A stretch of DNA of 7,783 nucleotides. Origin: CAZPHU01 sp964419255. Its GTDB lineage: Bacteria; Fibrobacterota; Chitinivibrionia; Chitinivibrionales; CAYFVL01. The notes beneath the pieces were generated by a model. The model worked only from the letters and a program-made list of their open reading frames with translations, was not told the DNA's origin and made no database searches. The stretch lies in the NCBI GenBank assembly GCA_964419255.1, contig CAYQOU010000109.1:1-7783 (forward strand), given 5' to 3'. The position numbers and the translations under genes are program-made. Shown in pieces: positions 1 through 6,559 of this stretch (the stretch's first letter is position 1; the number at the start of each line of letters is the position of its first letter).

Positions 1-2526
1 CGATTTTGCCTCTCCCGATCCCTTCGTAACATCAGGATTAGTATCCCGGTCCGGCGACTCCGGCTCAGACCCTGTATGGAGACCGGTTTGCCTTTTCTTC
101 AGATTCATTATCCGCCGGTACTCTCCCCGCGTCTGGATCAGCTTTACCCGCAAAAAGCCACCACAGGTTCTTGTCACAGAGGTACTGAGCCTGGGCGATC
201 CGCAATCGGGAATAATCAGCCTCTCGCGTGTAAGATTACTGTCTGCCAACGAATCCGCTATCACTTGTGACCGGTACCGTATCAGTGAATCCGATAACGA
301 TGTGTCACACCAGCACAGAAAATACCTCTGCTGCTGCGCTGCCCCCAGTATGGAGGCAACCGTATCGAGTGCAGCATGCGATTTTCTGTCAAGTTTTCCT
401 TTTCTATCGAAACTGATACTATCTGCATACATGCTTAGCCGTTGATTCTGTCCGGGTGTGAAAAATCTGACCGAATCGGGACAGCCATCCGTATCATCTA
501 CGAAATTGTAAACCTCCCGCTCTTCAGGGCAGGAATCCAGTGAATCGACGATCATATCCCCATCCGCATCTATTTCAGGGCAGCCGTCATCATCTTCCAC
601 CCCATCGACATCCTCCGGTTCCCCAGGACACTGATCAACCGAGTCCGCCAACCCGTCCTGATCATTGTCCCAATCAGGACAGCCATCTTCATCCTCAAAA
701 CCATCGACGTCCTCCGCCTCTTCGGGACAGCTGTCCAGCGTATCAGCAACGCCATCCTTGTCATTATCGAAATCCGGGCAGCCGTCTTCATCTTCAAAAC
801 CATCCATATCCTCGGCGATGTTGGGGCACTGATCGAGCGTATCCGCAATGCCATCCCCGTCATTATCAGGATCGATACACCCGTCTTCATCCTCGTATCC
901 GTCAAAATCTTCAGGCCCGTATGCACACAAATCAACATTATCTCTGATACCATCACGATCGGGATCTCGAAACCGTTTCCACTCTGTGCTAAAGCCCAGG
1001 GAAAACTCGAAGCCCCGCCTGGGATACCAGTACGGGGTTCCCACCGCTTTATATCCCAGCTGCATACTGAAGGTCGGCATTCCTATCGCAAAGCCTGCCG
1101 TGGAGGCGAGCTTTTCCGCCCCTCCGAAAATGAATCCGACACGAAATGGTACCCATCCCCACAGAAAACCGTTTTCGGCACCCAGTGCAATGCGAGGAAC
1201 AAATGAGCGACCGGGCCACGGCGCAAGACTCTGTTCATATTCCAGTGAGGTATTGATATACTCGGAGAGCGCCCTGAATGCTTTCCTCTCATTATGGCGG
1301 AAATTGAAACGATACCCCAATCCAATATTGAGGCTTGTCGGTTGCCATTCGCAAAAGCGTCCCGCATTGTAAAGAGTATCATCTTCATCCAATGACCTTC
1401 CACCGTGCTGCGAATCAAACGGATCATCACCCGACAGAATCTCATCCAAAACCATATCCTGTGTGCGCAGCTCGAAATCACCCTCCATCACATCGTGCCA
1501 GATCATGGGACCAAACCTGCGTAAAGCGATGCTTATCGTGCTGTGCTCACCATACAGCATTACTCCCGCATTGATTCCAAATCCCCAGCCGTTAACATAC
1601 GGATAGTTTTCATACGGGAAATCAAACTTCCAGCCCTGCCAGGAACCTGTCCCGGCGGTTTTAAGATTCATATCGGCATTCATGCTCATCGAGGTGCCAT
1701 CTTCGGCCACTTCAATGGATGCCTCCTCTGTCTGCATGCTCAGTAAACCGTGTCCCAGCGATAACGTCAACCCGAGTCCGCCGGATGCGTACTTAAAATC
1801 GGTAACCTTGCGGGTAAAGGTGTTAATGTATTCCGCTATCCGCGAAAGATCCAGTGTACGACCATATGCCGCATGAATATCGGTGGTGGCCCGTACCTGT
1901 ACGGCAAGATCGGTAAGGGAGAGATCCGAGCCGCTTTTCAGCCCTGCATCGTCGGAGAATATTATGAGAAAGGGAGCATCGGGCAGATCTACCTGCGCAT
2001 CGACAGCCGTACGAACATCTAAACCGATCTTCCCAAGCACCAGGCTTAAAAGAGAAATATTTACTCCGCTGTAAACGGATGTTCCACCCTCGATTATATC
2101 GCAAATCTTCTCGGATGACTGTTCCGGGGAATCTTCCGCCAGTCTGAAGCTGCTGTTTATTACCTGAGTGACAATCTCCTGCCACTGACCGTCTTCATCG
2201 ATATTGAAGATTTCCCTATATGGTGTCAGCGCCAGCTTATCACTCCAGTATCCCGCAGAATAGGAGCCGACCAGAGGAATCAGCCGTAACCCCCCCCACG
2301 GCTGCAACTCGGCACCCAGAAAGGCAGGATTCAGTAAGGCAGCATCTACCCCGCCACCATAGGCAAGCCGCGCGGTACCCATACCCATCGAATACGGGTC
2401 CGGGCAGATGCCTGCGTGAACGTTTCCAAAGCAGAACAGCCAACAGATACATGTTATGATCCGGGTGCGCCATCCTGGTGCAATATTATTTTCTGACGGT
2501 CGAAAGGGTAAAGCAGCTGGACTCAT
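1..2526 (-). CDS. Outer-membrane beta-barrel protein with TSP3 repeats and degenerate OmpA-like C-terminal domain (partial, end beyond left edge)
   Basis: I translated this frame by hand. It is open for 842 codons from the ATG at 2526 to base 1, so the C-terminus is missing. Residues 1-38 form a long signal peptide: a polar N-region, then the hydrophobic stretch IITCICWLFCFG and the cleavage site VHA|G. Residues about 43-71 read DPYSMGMGTARLAYGG...ALLNPAFLG, the N-terminal signature of TraF/PorV/DUF5723-type barrels (an MGMG-A motif followed by NPA). Residues to about 520 alternate aromatic and small residues as in a beta-barrel. Residues 521-683 are five TSP3 Ca-binding units. Residues about 700-796 align by eye with an OmpA-like peptidoglycan-binding domain. 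The tail after 800 is polar and probably disordered. The start is supported by a Shine-Dalgarno GGGGAG (2534-2539) seven bases upstream and by ATGA overlap with the preceding gene. It presumably sits in the outer membrane with the tail in the periplasm. Its exact job is unknown. Confidence in the gene is high, and in the barrel family moderate. Confidence 0.93.
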   Translation of the reverse strand, partial: MSPAALPFRPSENNIAPGWRTRIITCICWLFCFGNVHAGICPDPYSMGMGTARLAYGGGVDAALLNPAFLGAELQPWGGLRLIPLVGSYSAGYWSDKLALTPYREIFNIDEDGQWQEIVTQVINSSFRLAEDSPEQSSEKICDIIEGGTSVYSGVNISLLSLVLGKIGLDVRTAVDAQVDLPDAPFLIIFSDDAGLKSGSDLSLTDLAVQVRATTDIHAAYGRTLDLSRIAEYINTFTRKVTDFKYASGGLGLTLSLGHGLLSMQTEEASIEVAEDGTSMSMNADMNLKTAGTGSWQGWKFDFPYENYPYVNGWGFGINAGVMLYGEHSTISIALRRFGPMIWHDVMEGDFELRTQDMVLDEILSGDDPFDSQHGGRSLDEDDTLYNAGRFCEWQPTSLNIGLGYRFNFRHNERKAFRALSEYINTSLEYEQSLAPWPGRSFVPRIALGAENGFLWGWVPFRVGFIFGGAEKLASTAGFAIGMPTFSMQLGYKAVGTPYWYPRRGFEFSLGFSTEWKRFRDPDRDGIRDNVDLCAYGPEDFDGYEDEDGCIDPDNDGDGIADTLDQCPNIAEDMDGFEDEDGCPDFDNDKDGVADTLDSCPEEAEDVDGFEDEDGCPDWDNDQDGLADSVDQCPGEPEDVDGVEDDDGCPEIDADGDMIVDSLDSCPEEREVYNFVDDTDGCPDSVRFFTPGQNQRLSMYADSISFDRKGKLDRKSHAALDTVASILGAAQQQRYFLCWCDTSLSDSLIRYRSQVIADSLADSNLTRERLIIPDCGSPRLSTSVTRTCGGFLRVKLIQTRGEYRRIMNLKKRQTGLHTGSEPESPDRDTNPDVTKGSGEAKS
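138..430 (-). other. Degenerate OmpA-like (peptidoglycan-binding) domain
   Basis: Residues about 700-796 of the barrel protein follow the OmpA C-domain pattern. I-S-F at 704-706 matches the first strand. L720 to L727 matches the helix. W739-C740-D741-T742 stands where G-H-T-D normally lies. Y751-R752-S753-Q754-V755 stands where R-R-A-x-x-V lies, and LTRERLIIPDCG matches the ISRLxxxGYG segment. L792-R793-V794-K795-L796 matches the final R-R-V-E-I strand. The Asp and Arg that contact diaminopimelate in characterised OmpA domains appear kept (D741, R752), but the Gly-His before the Asp and the Gly-Tyr-Gly are replaced. The assignment is by eye and the domain is diverged, so peptidoglycan binding is plausible rather than shown. 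Confidence 0.65.
478..966 (-). repeat. Five tandem thrombospondin type 3 repeats (99-bp / 33-residue units)
   Basis: Residues 521-683 of the barrel protein consist of one 31-residue unit followed by four 33-residue units. The consensus is D-x-D-N-D-x-D-G-x-A-D-[ST]-x-D-x-C-P, then E-D-x-D-G-[FV]-E-D-[ED]-D-G-C-P. The spaced Asp/Asn residues are the Ca-coordinating pattern of TSP3 repeats, which in bacterial OmpA-like proteins form a stiff Ca-dependent linker between barrel and cell-wall domain. Each unit carries two cysteines, ten in all. Units 2-4 are the most alike, also at DNA level. The last unit is eroded (E-I-D-A-D-G-D-M-I-V-D, and V-Y-N-F in place of the D-x-D-G core). Confidence 0.9.
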
Positions 2527-2539
2527 TCCTGTTCTCCCC
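2523..2539 (-). promoter_or_regulatory. ATGA stop/start overlap with internal Shine-Dalgarno
   Basis: Read on the minus strand, GGGGAG (2539-2534), seven spacer bases, then ATGA. The TGA ends the 730-residue protein and the ATG starts the barrel protein. This is the classic layout for translational coupling, and it fixes the barrel start despite the unusually long polar N-region of its signal peptide. Confidence 0.85.
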
Positions 2540-4715
2540 AATAAAGCAAAGAATCTGTTCTCCCGATACCTTCGATAACCGCTTTTGCTTTCAAGTCAAG
2601 GTAATCGGTATCTGTCAGTGCATCACTGTTGCATCGCGGCATCGTAAGAAACCATCGAATGGATATCTCCTCGCCGGAAAGCAGCGGCCCGAGCGCATTT
2701 TCTTCCAGAAGCATCTGCGATTCACTTCGTGTCATTCGAGGTGCGACCCTCAGACCATCGGCTCCGCAGAGAGAAAACACATTAGGCCATTCGGAAGAAG
2801 TCTCCCCGGCATAAGCCAATGATTCAGGATAGGCCATCAGTTCGTCCTCATGCCCTTCCCCCGCTCCCACCGCGTGAATCACCGCATGAAGATTGGTATT
2901 ATTGTAGACATCCAGAGACAGGGTGATACGACGGTTCTCAATCTTTTGGGTCCACTCCAGCCCCTCTTCATCGATAAAAAATGTCGACATCTCCAGGGCG
3001 GTGCGAATGGTGTCAAGTACCTGCCATGAAAAAGGAATCTTGAGCGTCCAGGTAAGATCCATACCGATAGACAGAGCCGAGCGATACTCACCCCTCTCAT
3101 TTTGTTCGTTATGCAGGATGATTTCGCTGCCTTTCGGTATCGCTATGTATCCATCAAAGCCGAGTGTTTCCGGCCAGTTGTTCAGAAGGCAGGCCATATC
3201 CATATGGGTCTGGTACAAGGAATCGGGAGATACACCGGTAAACTGTTCATCGGCTGTGATTGTCTGATCGCTATAGGCCAAATCATTTATTTCCATGTGT
3301 ATGTCCAGACAATCTATCAAACTTCCCGTGGACAGTTTCGGGGTGAATTGCAGGCTCATAAGCGCCGACTCGAATCGAAACGACCGTTTCAGAGAATCCA
3401 GAATCGCTGATTCCCACTCGAATCCAACATCCTGTTGCTCCTGAAACGACTCGTTCATTGTCTCGATAAATTCCCCGTGAATACGGATAAATGGAAACTG
3501 CTCCGGAACCAATCTGAAGACGATGACATCATTTTTGTTGAATCGAACAACACGACCATCCGGTAGTGAGCGCACCCTATATTGATATTTAAGAAGGCTC
3601 TTTGCCGAATCGGTACTCCAGGTTGGAAACGCTCGAATGTCGTTGAGCAACAGTCGTTTACTGTAATGTATCTCCTCAGGTGTACGCGACACGGTATCGT
3701 CAAGAACGATACCTGCGAAATAGGAACTGTCGGTGATGGAACTGGTCTGCTCGACCGATTCATATGAATTATCTTGCGCAAATGTCGCATCCCAGGCATC
3801 TTCGATGACACCGGTTAGACCTATTCGTAACATGGTTGGATTCTGAATCTCAAACTGCATATAAGCATCCGTTAAATCTATAGCCTTAAGACGGATGGAA
3901 TCGGCTATGCCAAATTCACCGGTAAACACCTCTGAATAATTGATCATCGAGTCGCTTAGCTCCGCTGCAGAGGCAATCAGATCATCCAGTGTAAACTTTA
4001 TCCCAAGGCCGTCCCCTTTTTCGATAATTGATCCTTCGGGAATGGTACACCGGACCGCAATCGTAACCGGGTCACGCATTGTTTCTCCTGCTACCGGCAC
4101 AGAAACCTCCGCACTGGATCGTGCATCGATACTTCTTTTGTCAACTCTTCCTATTGTATCCCCACCATCAAGAAGTGAAATACGTATCCCGCGGATATCT
4201 GCCTGCTGTGAAGTGTTGGTGATTGTGACAGATAAATCCGGGCAGGCTTCATCGAAGGTCACCGAATGTAGGCTTCCCAGGCTCTCATCTTTCGAATGGT
4301 CGACAGGAATAGATCGTGGCAGAGATTGCCCATCGAATTCTTCTGTGTGATCTACCATCAATGTAAACACCACATCAACTGCAGGAGTATTTGCAAGCCT
4401 TAGCGCTCCCAGTGTTTCCTTAACGACACTGGTATTGGAGGAGACCAGCGGACGCTCAATCGAATATGAGAGGGAATCTCGCTTTATAAAGCTTAAGGTA
4501 TCGCTGACACTGTCATCATTCCCAAAATAAAGCTCCATATCACCGCCGACGCTTTCTGAGATAAGATCCCGTACCCCATGGCGTTTGTCGGTAATGGGAA
4601 GCTCCATATTTACAGACCATTTCGCCGGCTCGATATCAGAGGGCAACGAACAGCAGATATACGATGCCGAAAAGCAAACTACATAACTTAATACTCTCTT
4701 CGTAACAGTCTTCAT
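2523..4715 (-). CDS. Large exported beta-rich envelope protein, possible lipoprotein, translationally coupled to the barrel gene
   Basis: This 730-residue protein begins MKTVTKRVLSYVVCFSASYICC, a basic start plus hydrophobic core typical of Sec export. Cys21 and Cys22 sit where a lipid-modified Cys could be, but neither has a canonical lipobox (S-Y-I-C or Y-I-C-C), so lipidation is uncertain. The mature start, P-x-x-x-E-P-A-K-W-S-V-N-M-E-L-P-I-T-D-K (residues 25-44), resembles lipoproteins of FCB-group bacteria that open with P-x-W-D-V-x-L-x-I-P-L-x-D-K. That match is from memory of the style, not a search. The rest is Ser/Thr/Asp-rich alternating beta sequence with Ig-like modules near 158-225 (D-L-S-V-T-I-T-N-T-S) and near 600-625 (L-D-V-Y-N-N-T-N-L). 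I see no enzymatic motif. The Shine-Dalgarno is weak (GGA about ten bases upstream). The stop TGA at 2523-2525 overlaps the ATG of the barrel gene, suggesting a joint envelope role. Confidence 0.93.
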   Translation of the reverse strand: MKTVTKRVLSYVVCFSASYICCSLPSDIEPAKWSVNMELPITDKRHGVRDLISESVGGDMELYFGNDDSVSDTLSFIKRDSLSYSIERPLVSSNTSVVKETLGALRLANTPAVDVVFTLMVDHTEEFDGQSLPRSIPVDHSKDESLGSLHSVTFDEACPDLSVTITNTSQQADIRGIRISLLDGGDTIGRVDKRSIDARSSAEVSVPVAGETMRDPVTIAVRCTIPEGSIIEKGDGLGIKFTLDDLIASAAELSDSMINYSEVFTGEFGIADSIRLKAIDLTDAYMQFEIQNPTMLRIGLTGVIEDAWDATFAQDNSYESVEQTSSITDSSYFAGIVLDDTVSRTPEEIHYSKRLLLNDIRAFPTWSTDSAKSLLKYQYRVRSLPDGRVVRFNKNDVIVFRLVPEQFPFIRIHGEFIETMNESFQEQQDVGFEWESAILDSLKRSFRFESALMSLQFTPKLSTGSLIDCLDIHMEINDLAYSDQTITADEQFTGVSPDSLYQTHMDMACLLNNWPETLGFDGYIAIPKGSEIILHNEQNERGEYRSALSIGMDLTWTLKIPFSWQVLDTIRTALEMSTFFIDEEGLEWTQKIENRRITLSLDVYNNTNLHAVIHAVGAGEGHEDELMAYPESLAYAGETSSEWPNVFSLCGADGLRVAPRMTRSESQMLLEENALGPLLSGEEISIRWFLTMPRCNSDALTDTDYLDLKAKAVIEGIGRTDSLLYWGEQE

Positions 4716-4819
4716 ACACGCATCCGGGTGAAAAGAATCAGATGGTTGAAACCTGAACCGAGTTAGTTTCTCGCGGCGACCTGGTCAATGCCCTGGAGCA
4801 GAAGATTTTCAGTAATTTT

Positions 4820-4844
4820 TGGAAATACCGCAGCGGGTATTCCA
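4820..4844 (-). promoter_or_regulatory. Hairpin or operator-like dyad in the putative 5' leader
   Basis: The arms TGGAAATACC (4820-4829) and GGTATTCCA (4836-4844) are complementary apart from one bulged base, around a six-base loop. There is no T-run on the downstream side of either strand that would make it an intrinsic terminator, so it is more likely a leader hairpin or a protein-binding dyad. It lies about 105 bases upstream of the 730-residue gene. Confidence 0.35.
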
Positions 4845-4946
4845 CCAATTGCTTTAACCTTTTTGCCCAAAAAGCATTGAGTAACACATCCACTCAAAAC
4901 CGCTCTGTCCGGGTAAAGCTATACCAGAATTATCCACACTATATCG

Positions 4947-4975
4947 ATTATATATGTGCGTATGTACCATTTTAA
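4947..4975 (-). promoter_or_regulatory. Candidate sigma70-type promoter for the envelope operon
   Basis: On the minus strand a perfect -10 hexamer TATAAT lies at 4952-4947, preceded at 17 bp by TTAAAA (4975-4970), four of six matches to TTGACA. Transcription would begin near 4940 and give a 5' leader of about 225 bases before the ATG at 4715. The region is AT-rich, so a chance match is possible. Confidence 0.35.
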
Positions 4976-5180
4976 AAACGTTATGCAACACCGCGAAAAG
5001 CAGGTATCTGTTTACATATGTCGGTGGTATGAAATTATGAAGCGCATGCAACCGAATAATTTGCGTGCAGGAAAAGCCATCAGGCTGTGAGGAAGCTGAC
5101 CTGAGAATACAATGCCTTGCCGGATTGTTCCCTTGGCGCCGTGTATCGCTGTATCGACACAAAAAAAACCAATGGGAAAA

Positions 5181-5385
5181 ACAACAGAACAGCTTCGGTA
5201 AAAATGATATAATATCCTTCATTGTAAGGAGCCTGTGAAATCCTATGGGCATAATGACTTGTAAAAACGGATGAATCTATATCATACCTAAACTTACCGG
5301 AGTAAAATAAGTAATGACTTAAATGTATGGTTAAATAAAAAATTAATCAGGCAGTAATTTACCGACTCGACCCCTGTTCTGTTGT
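5181..5385. repeat. 205-bp AT-rich island bounded by a perfect 12-bp inverted repeat
   Basis: ACAACAGAACAG at 5181-5192 is the exact reverse complement of CTGTTCTGTTGT at 5374-5385. The interior is AT-rich and codes for nothing evident. The form resembles a miniature element with terminal inverted repeats, but the bases just outside the arms show no target-site duplication, and one perfect 12-mer pair can arise by chance. It also contains a short direct repeat TAATGACTT (5252-5260 and 5312-5320). Confidence 0.3.
5205..5213 (+). promoter_or_regulatory. Candidate extended -10 promoter, plus strand
   Basis: TGATATAAT is a perfect extended -10 element (TGnTATAAT); such promoters need little or no -35. 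Downstream lie AAGGAG (5226-5231) and short frames: GTG at 5235 (nine codons, stop 5262-5264) with a three-base spacer, or ATG at 5245 with a thirteen-base spacer. Both spacings are poor for translation. It points away from the neighbouring minus-strand genes, so a small RNA or antisense transcript towards the kinase 3' end is possible. Confidence 0.3.
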
Positions 5386-5469
5386 GTTCTGCTATCGACC
5401 ACAATGTGAGAAGTTTTATCTCGATTGGATTTTCCTCTGTGTTTCAACCGCGGACAGACTTGGTATGCA

Positions 5470-6483
5470 TCATCCCAGAGTGAAGTAAAAGGTGGCCCCT
5501 TTTTGTTCCTGTCCTTCCGCCCACACCTTTCCCCCGTGACGACTGATCACCCGATCAACTATTGACAGGCCGATGCCGGTACCCGCATAATCCCTGTGAG
5601 CCTCAATCCGCCTGAATGGCTTGAATATGGACTGGACCTGTTCGGGTGCAAATCCCACACCATTGTCACGAATAAAGAACACCGTTTTCCCGGCCTGATA
5701 AAAGGTTCCAAATTCGATGCGTGCGGTGCTTTTCCGGGAGGTAAATTTCCATGAATTACAGATCAGGTTCTGGATGGCACGTGAAATGAGCCTGCTATCT
5801 GCCGATGCATAGACATCATCCTGAATGACAATCTCAACTTTTCGCTGCGGATCAGCCTGTTGAAGCTCGCCAAATACCTCCCGCACAATTTCGCTCATGT
5901 TCGTCTTTGATCGGTTTATCTCCATCGTGCCGATTCTGGAGAGACTGAGAATATCTTCGATCAGAAGACCCATTTTTTTGATACCATCTTTGATACGAAT
6001 GACACACTCCCGCCCCTGGGAATCGAGAGAGTCGCTGTAGTTTTGCTGAAGAACCTCCGCCAGATTGGAGATGGTGTTGAGCGGTCCACGAAGATCATGA
6101 GAGACCGAATATGAAAATGATTCAATGTCACGATTAACGGAAATGAGTCTCTGTTCATGCTCCTGGCTCTGTTTCAGCGCCTGATTTCTTCCCGCCAAAA
6201 CTATCGTTACCACCCAGAAAACAACATAACTTGATAGACGATTGGTGAGAATCATTTTCGTTAGTGGACCCCGTGAATAAATGATATCCACCGCCATGAG
6301 ACCTGCCAGAGAAATGGTGCACAGATACAAATAACTATCCTTTCCCGTACTGGCAACAATTAAGATGGGGATCAGATAAAGTACCCAGATGCCATAGCCC
6401 AGAGGCATATGGGTATCGAGGTAGGTGATTACAACGGCCGAGACGATTGCCAGAAGAATCCTGAGCCAATCGGGAAAATTCAT
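5470..6483 (-). CDS. Membrane-bound sensor histidine kinase (HisKA plus HATPase_c), four predicted TM helices
   Basis: This is a 337-residue two-component kinase. Four hydrophobic segments (about 7-22, 29-46, 51-68, 84-98) are joined by short loops, so there is no periplasmic sensor domain and sensing is probably within the membrane. The second helix carries W-V-L-Y-L-I-P-I-L. A charged linker (about 99-120) leads to the HisKA dimerisation domain with S-H-D-L-R-G-P-L and phospho-acceptor His129. The ATPase domain shows an N box (N239-L-I-C-N243), G1 (D273-N-G-V-G-F), an F box (F287-K-P-F) and G2 (G301-T-G-I-G-L), all intact, and ends G-A-T-F-Y-F-T-L-G. The H-D-L-R-x-P-L style is that of phytochrome-like kinases; the residue four after His is Gly133, not the Thr/Asn linked to phosphatase activity. 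The start is fixed by AAGGAG five bases upstream of the ATG. No response regulator is visible nearby, so the partner is unknown. Confidence 0.96.
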   Translation of the reverse strand: MNFPDWLRILLAIVSAVVITYLDTHMPLGYGIWVLYLIPILIVASTGKDSYLYLCTISLAGLMAVDIIYSRGPLTKMILTNRLSSYVVFWVVTIVLAGRNQALKQSQEHEQRLISVNRDIESFSYSVSHDLRGPLNTISNLAEVLQQNYSDSLDSQGRECVIRIKDGIKKMGLLIEDILSLSRIGTMEINRSKTNMSEIVREVFGELQQADPQRKVEIVIQDDVYASADSRLISRAIQNLICNSWKFTSRKSTARIEFGTFYQAGKTVFFIRDNGVGFAPEQVQSIFKPFRRIEAHRDYAGTGIGLSIVDRVISRHGGKVWAEGQEQKGATFYFTLG

Positions 6484-6501
6484 TACTACTCCTTTTTGGA
6501 G
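6484..6501 (-). promoter_or_regulatory. Strong Shine-Dalgarno of the kinase within a small hairpin
   Basis: On the minus strand, CTCC-AAAAA-GGAG folds into a four-base-pair stem (6489-6501), extendable by one G-T pair, and the GGAG arm is the core of the AAGGAG ribosome-binding site five bases from the ATG. The pairing could mildly limit initiation, but the stem is short. Confidence 0.5.
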
Positions 6502-6527
6502 CTACCTGTCTGAACGCAACGTACATG

Positions 6528-6559
6528 CATTTACTGCAAATCCTTTACCATTTACTGCA
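6528..6559. repeat. Direct repeat CATTTACTGCA, 21-bp period (candidate operator)
   Basis: Two identical 11-bp copies start 21 bp apart, two helical turns, so both face the same side of the DNA. A partial copy TTTAC at 6544-6548 lies between them, in seven-base phase with the second copy. The arrangement is like the tandem half-sites bound by OmpR-type response regulators or similar regulators, and the site sits 45 bp upstream of the kinase ATG. The function is inferred. Confidence 0.4.

Larger units (their letters stand above)
4716..5469. other. 754-bp gene-poor interval between kinase and envelope operon
   Basis: No convincing gene is present. The longest frame (minus, 4854-5252, 132 codons) has no Shine-Dalgarno, is rich in Cys, His and Phe, and matches nothing I know. 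The middle and right parts are more AT-rich than the flanking genes. Recognisable elements are a minus-strand promoter candidate near 4947-4975, a hairpin at 4820-4844, a plus-strand hairpin at 5044-5068 (arms GCATGCAA and TTGCGTGC, nine-base loop, one T-G wobble), a perfect 12-bp inverted repeat (5181-5192 with 5374-5385), and an extended -10 box at 5205-5213. An AT-only stem at about 5335-5357 downstream of the kinase is too weak to call a terminator. Confidence 0.6.

Noticed and set aside
540..947. Plus-strand and alternate minus-strand frames of about 130 codons across the TSP3 region
   Set aside because: They are shadows of the repetitive Asp-rich coding frame; the Pro/His-rich and Met/Arg-rich products are what the repeat gives in other frames.
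478..966. Regularly spaced repeats that might suggest a CRISPR array
   Set aside because: The units are contiguous 99-bp coding repeats with no unique spacers, in frame in a long protein.
2478..2822. Plus-strand 114-codon frame over the junction of the two envelope genes
   Set aside because: It is opposite two well-supported coding frames, with no ribosome-binding site or domain of its own.
4859..4874. CTTTTTG-CC-CAAAAAG palindrome as a terminator
   Set aside because: The two-base loop is too tight, the stem is mostly A-T, and no gene end lies just before it.
4854..5252. 132-codon minus-strand frame in the gene-poor interval
   Set aside because: It has no ribosome-binding site, odd Cys/His/Phe-rich composition and no recognisable motif. 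It also overlaps the promoter candidate and one end of the inverted-repeat island. I considered a decayed transposase but saw no motif.
5335..5357. AT-rich stem followed by T-run on the minus strand as the kinase terminator
   Set aside because: The stem is AT only and lies over 110 bases past the stop; too weak to call.
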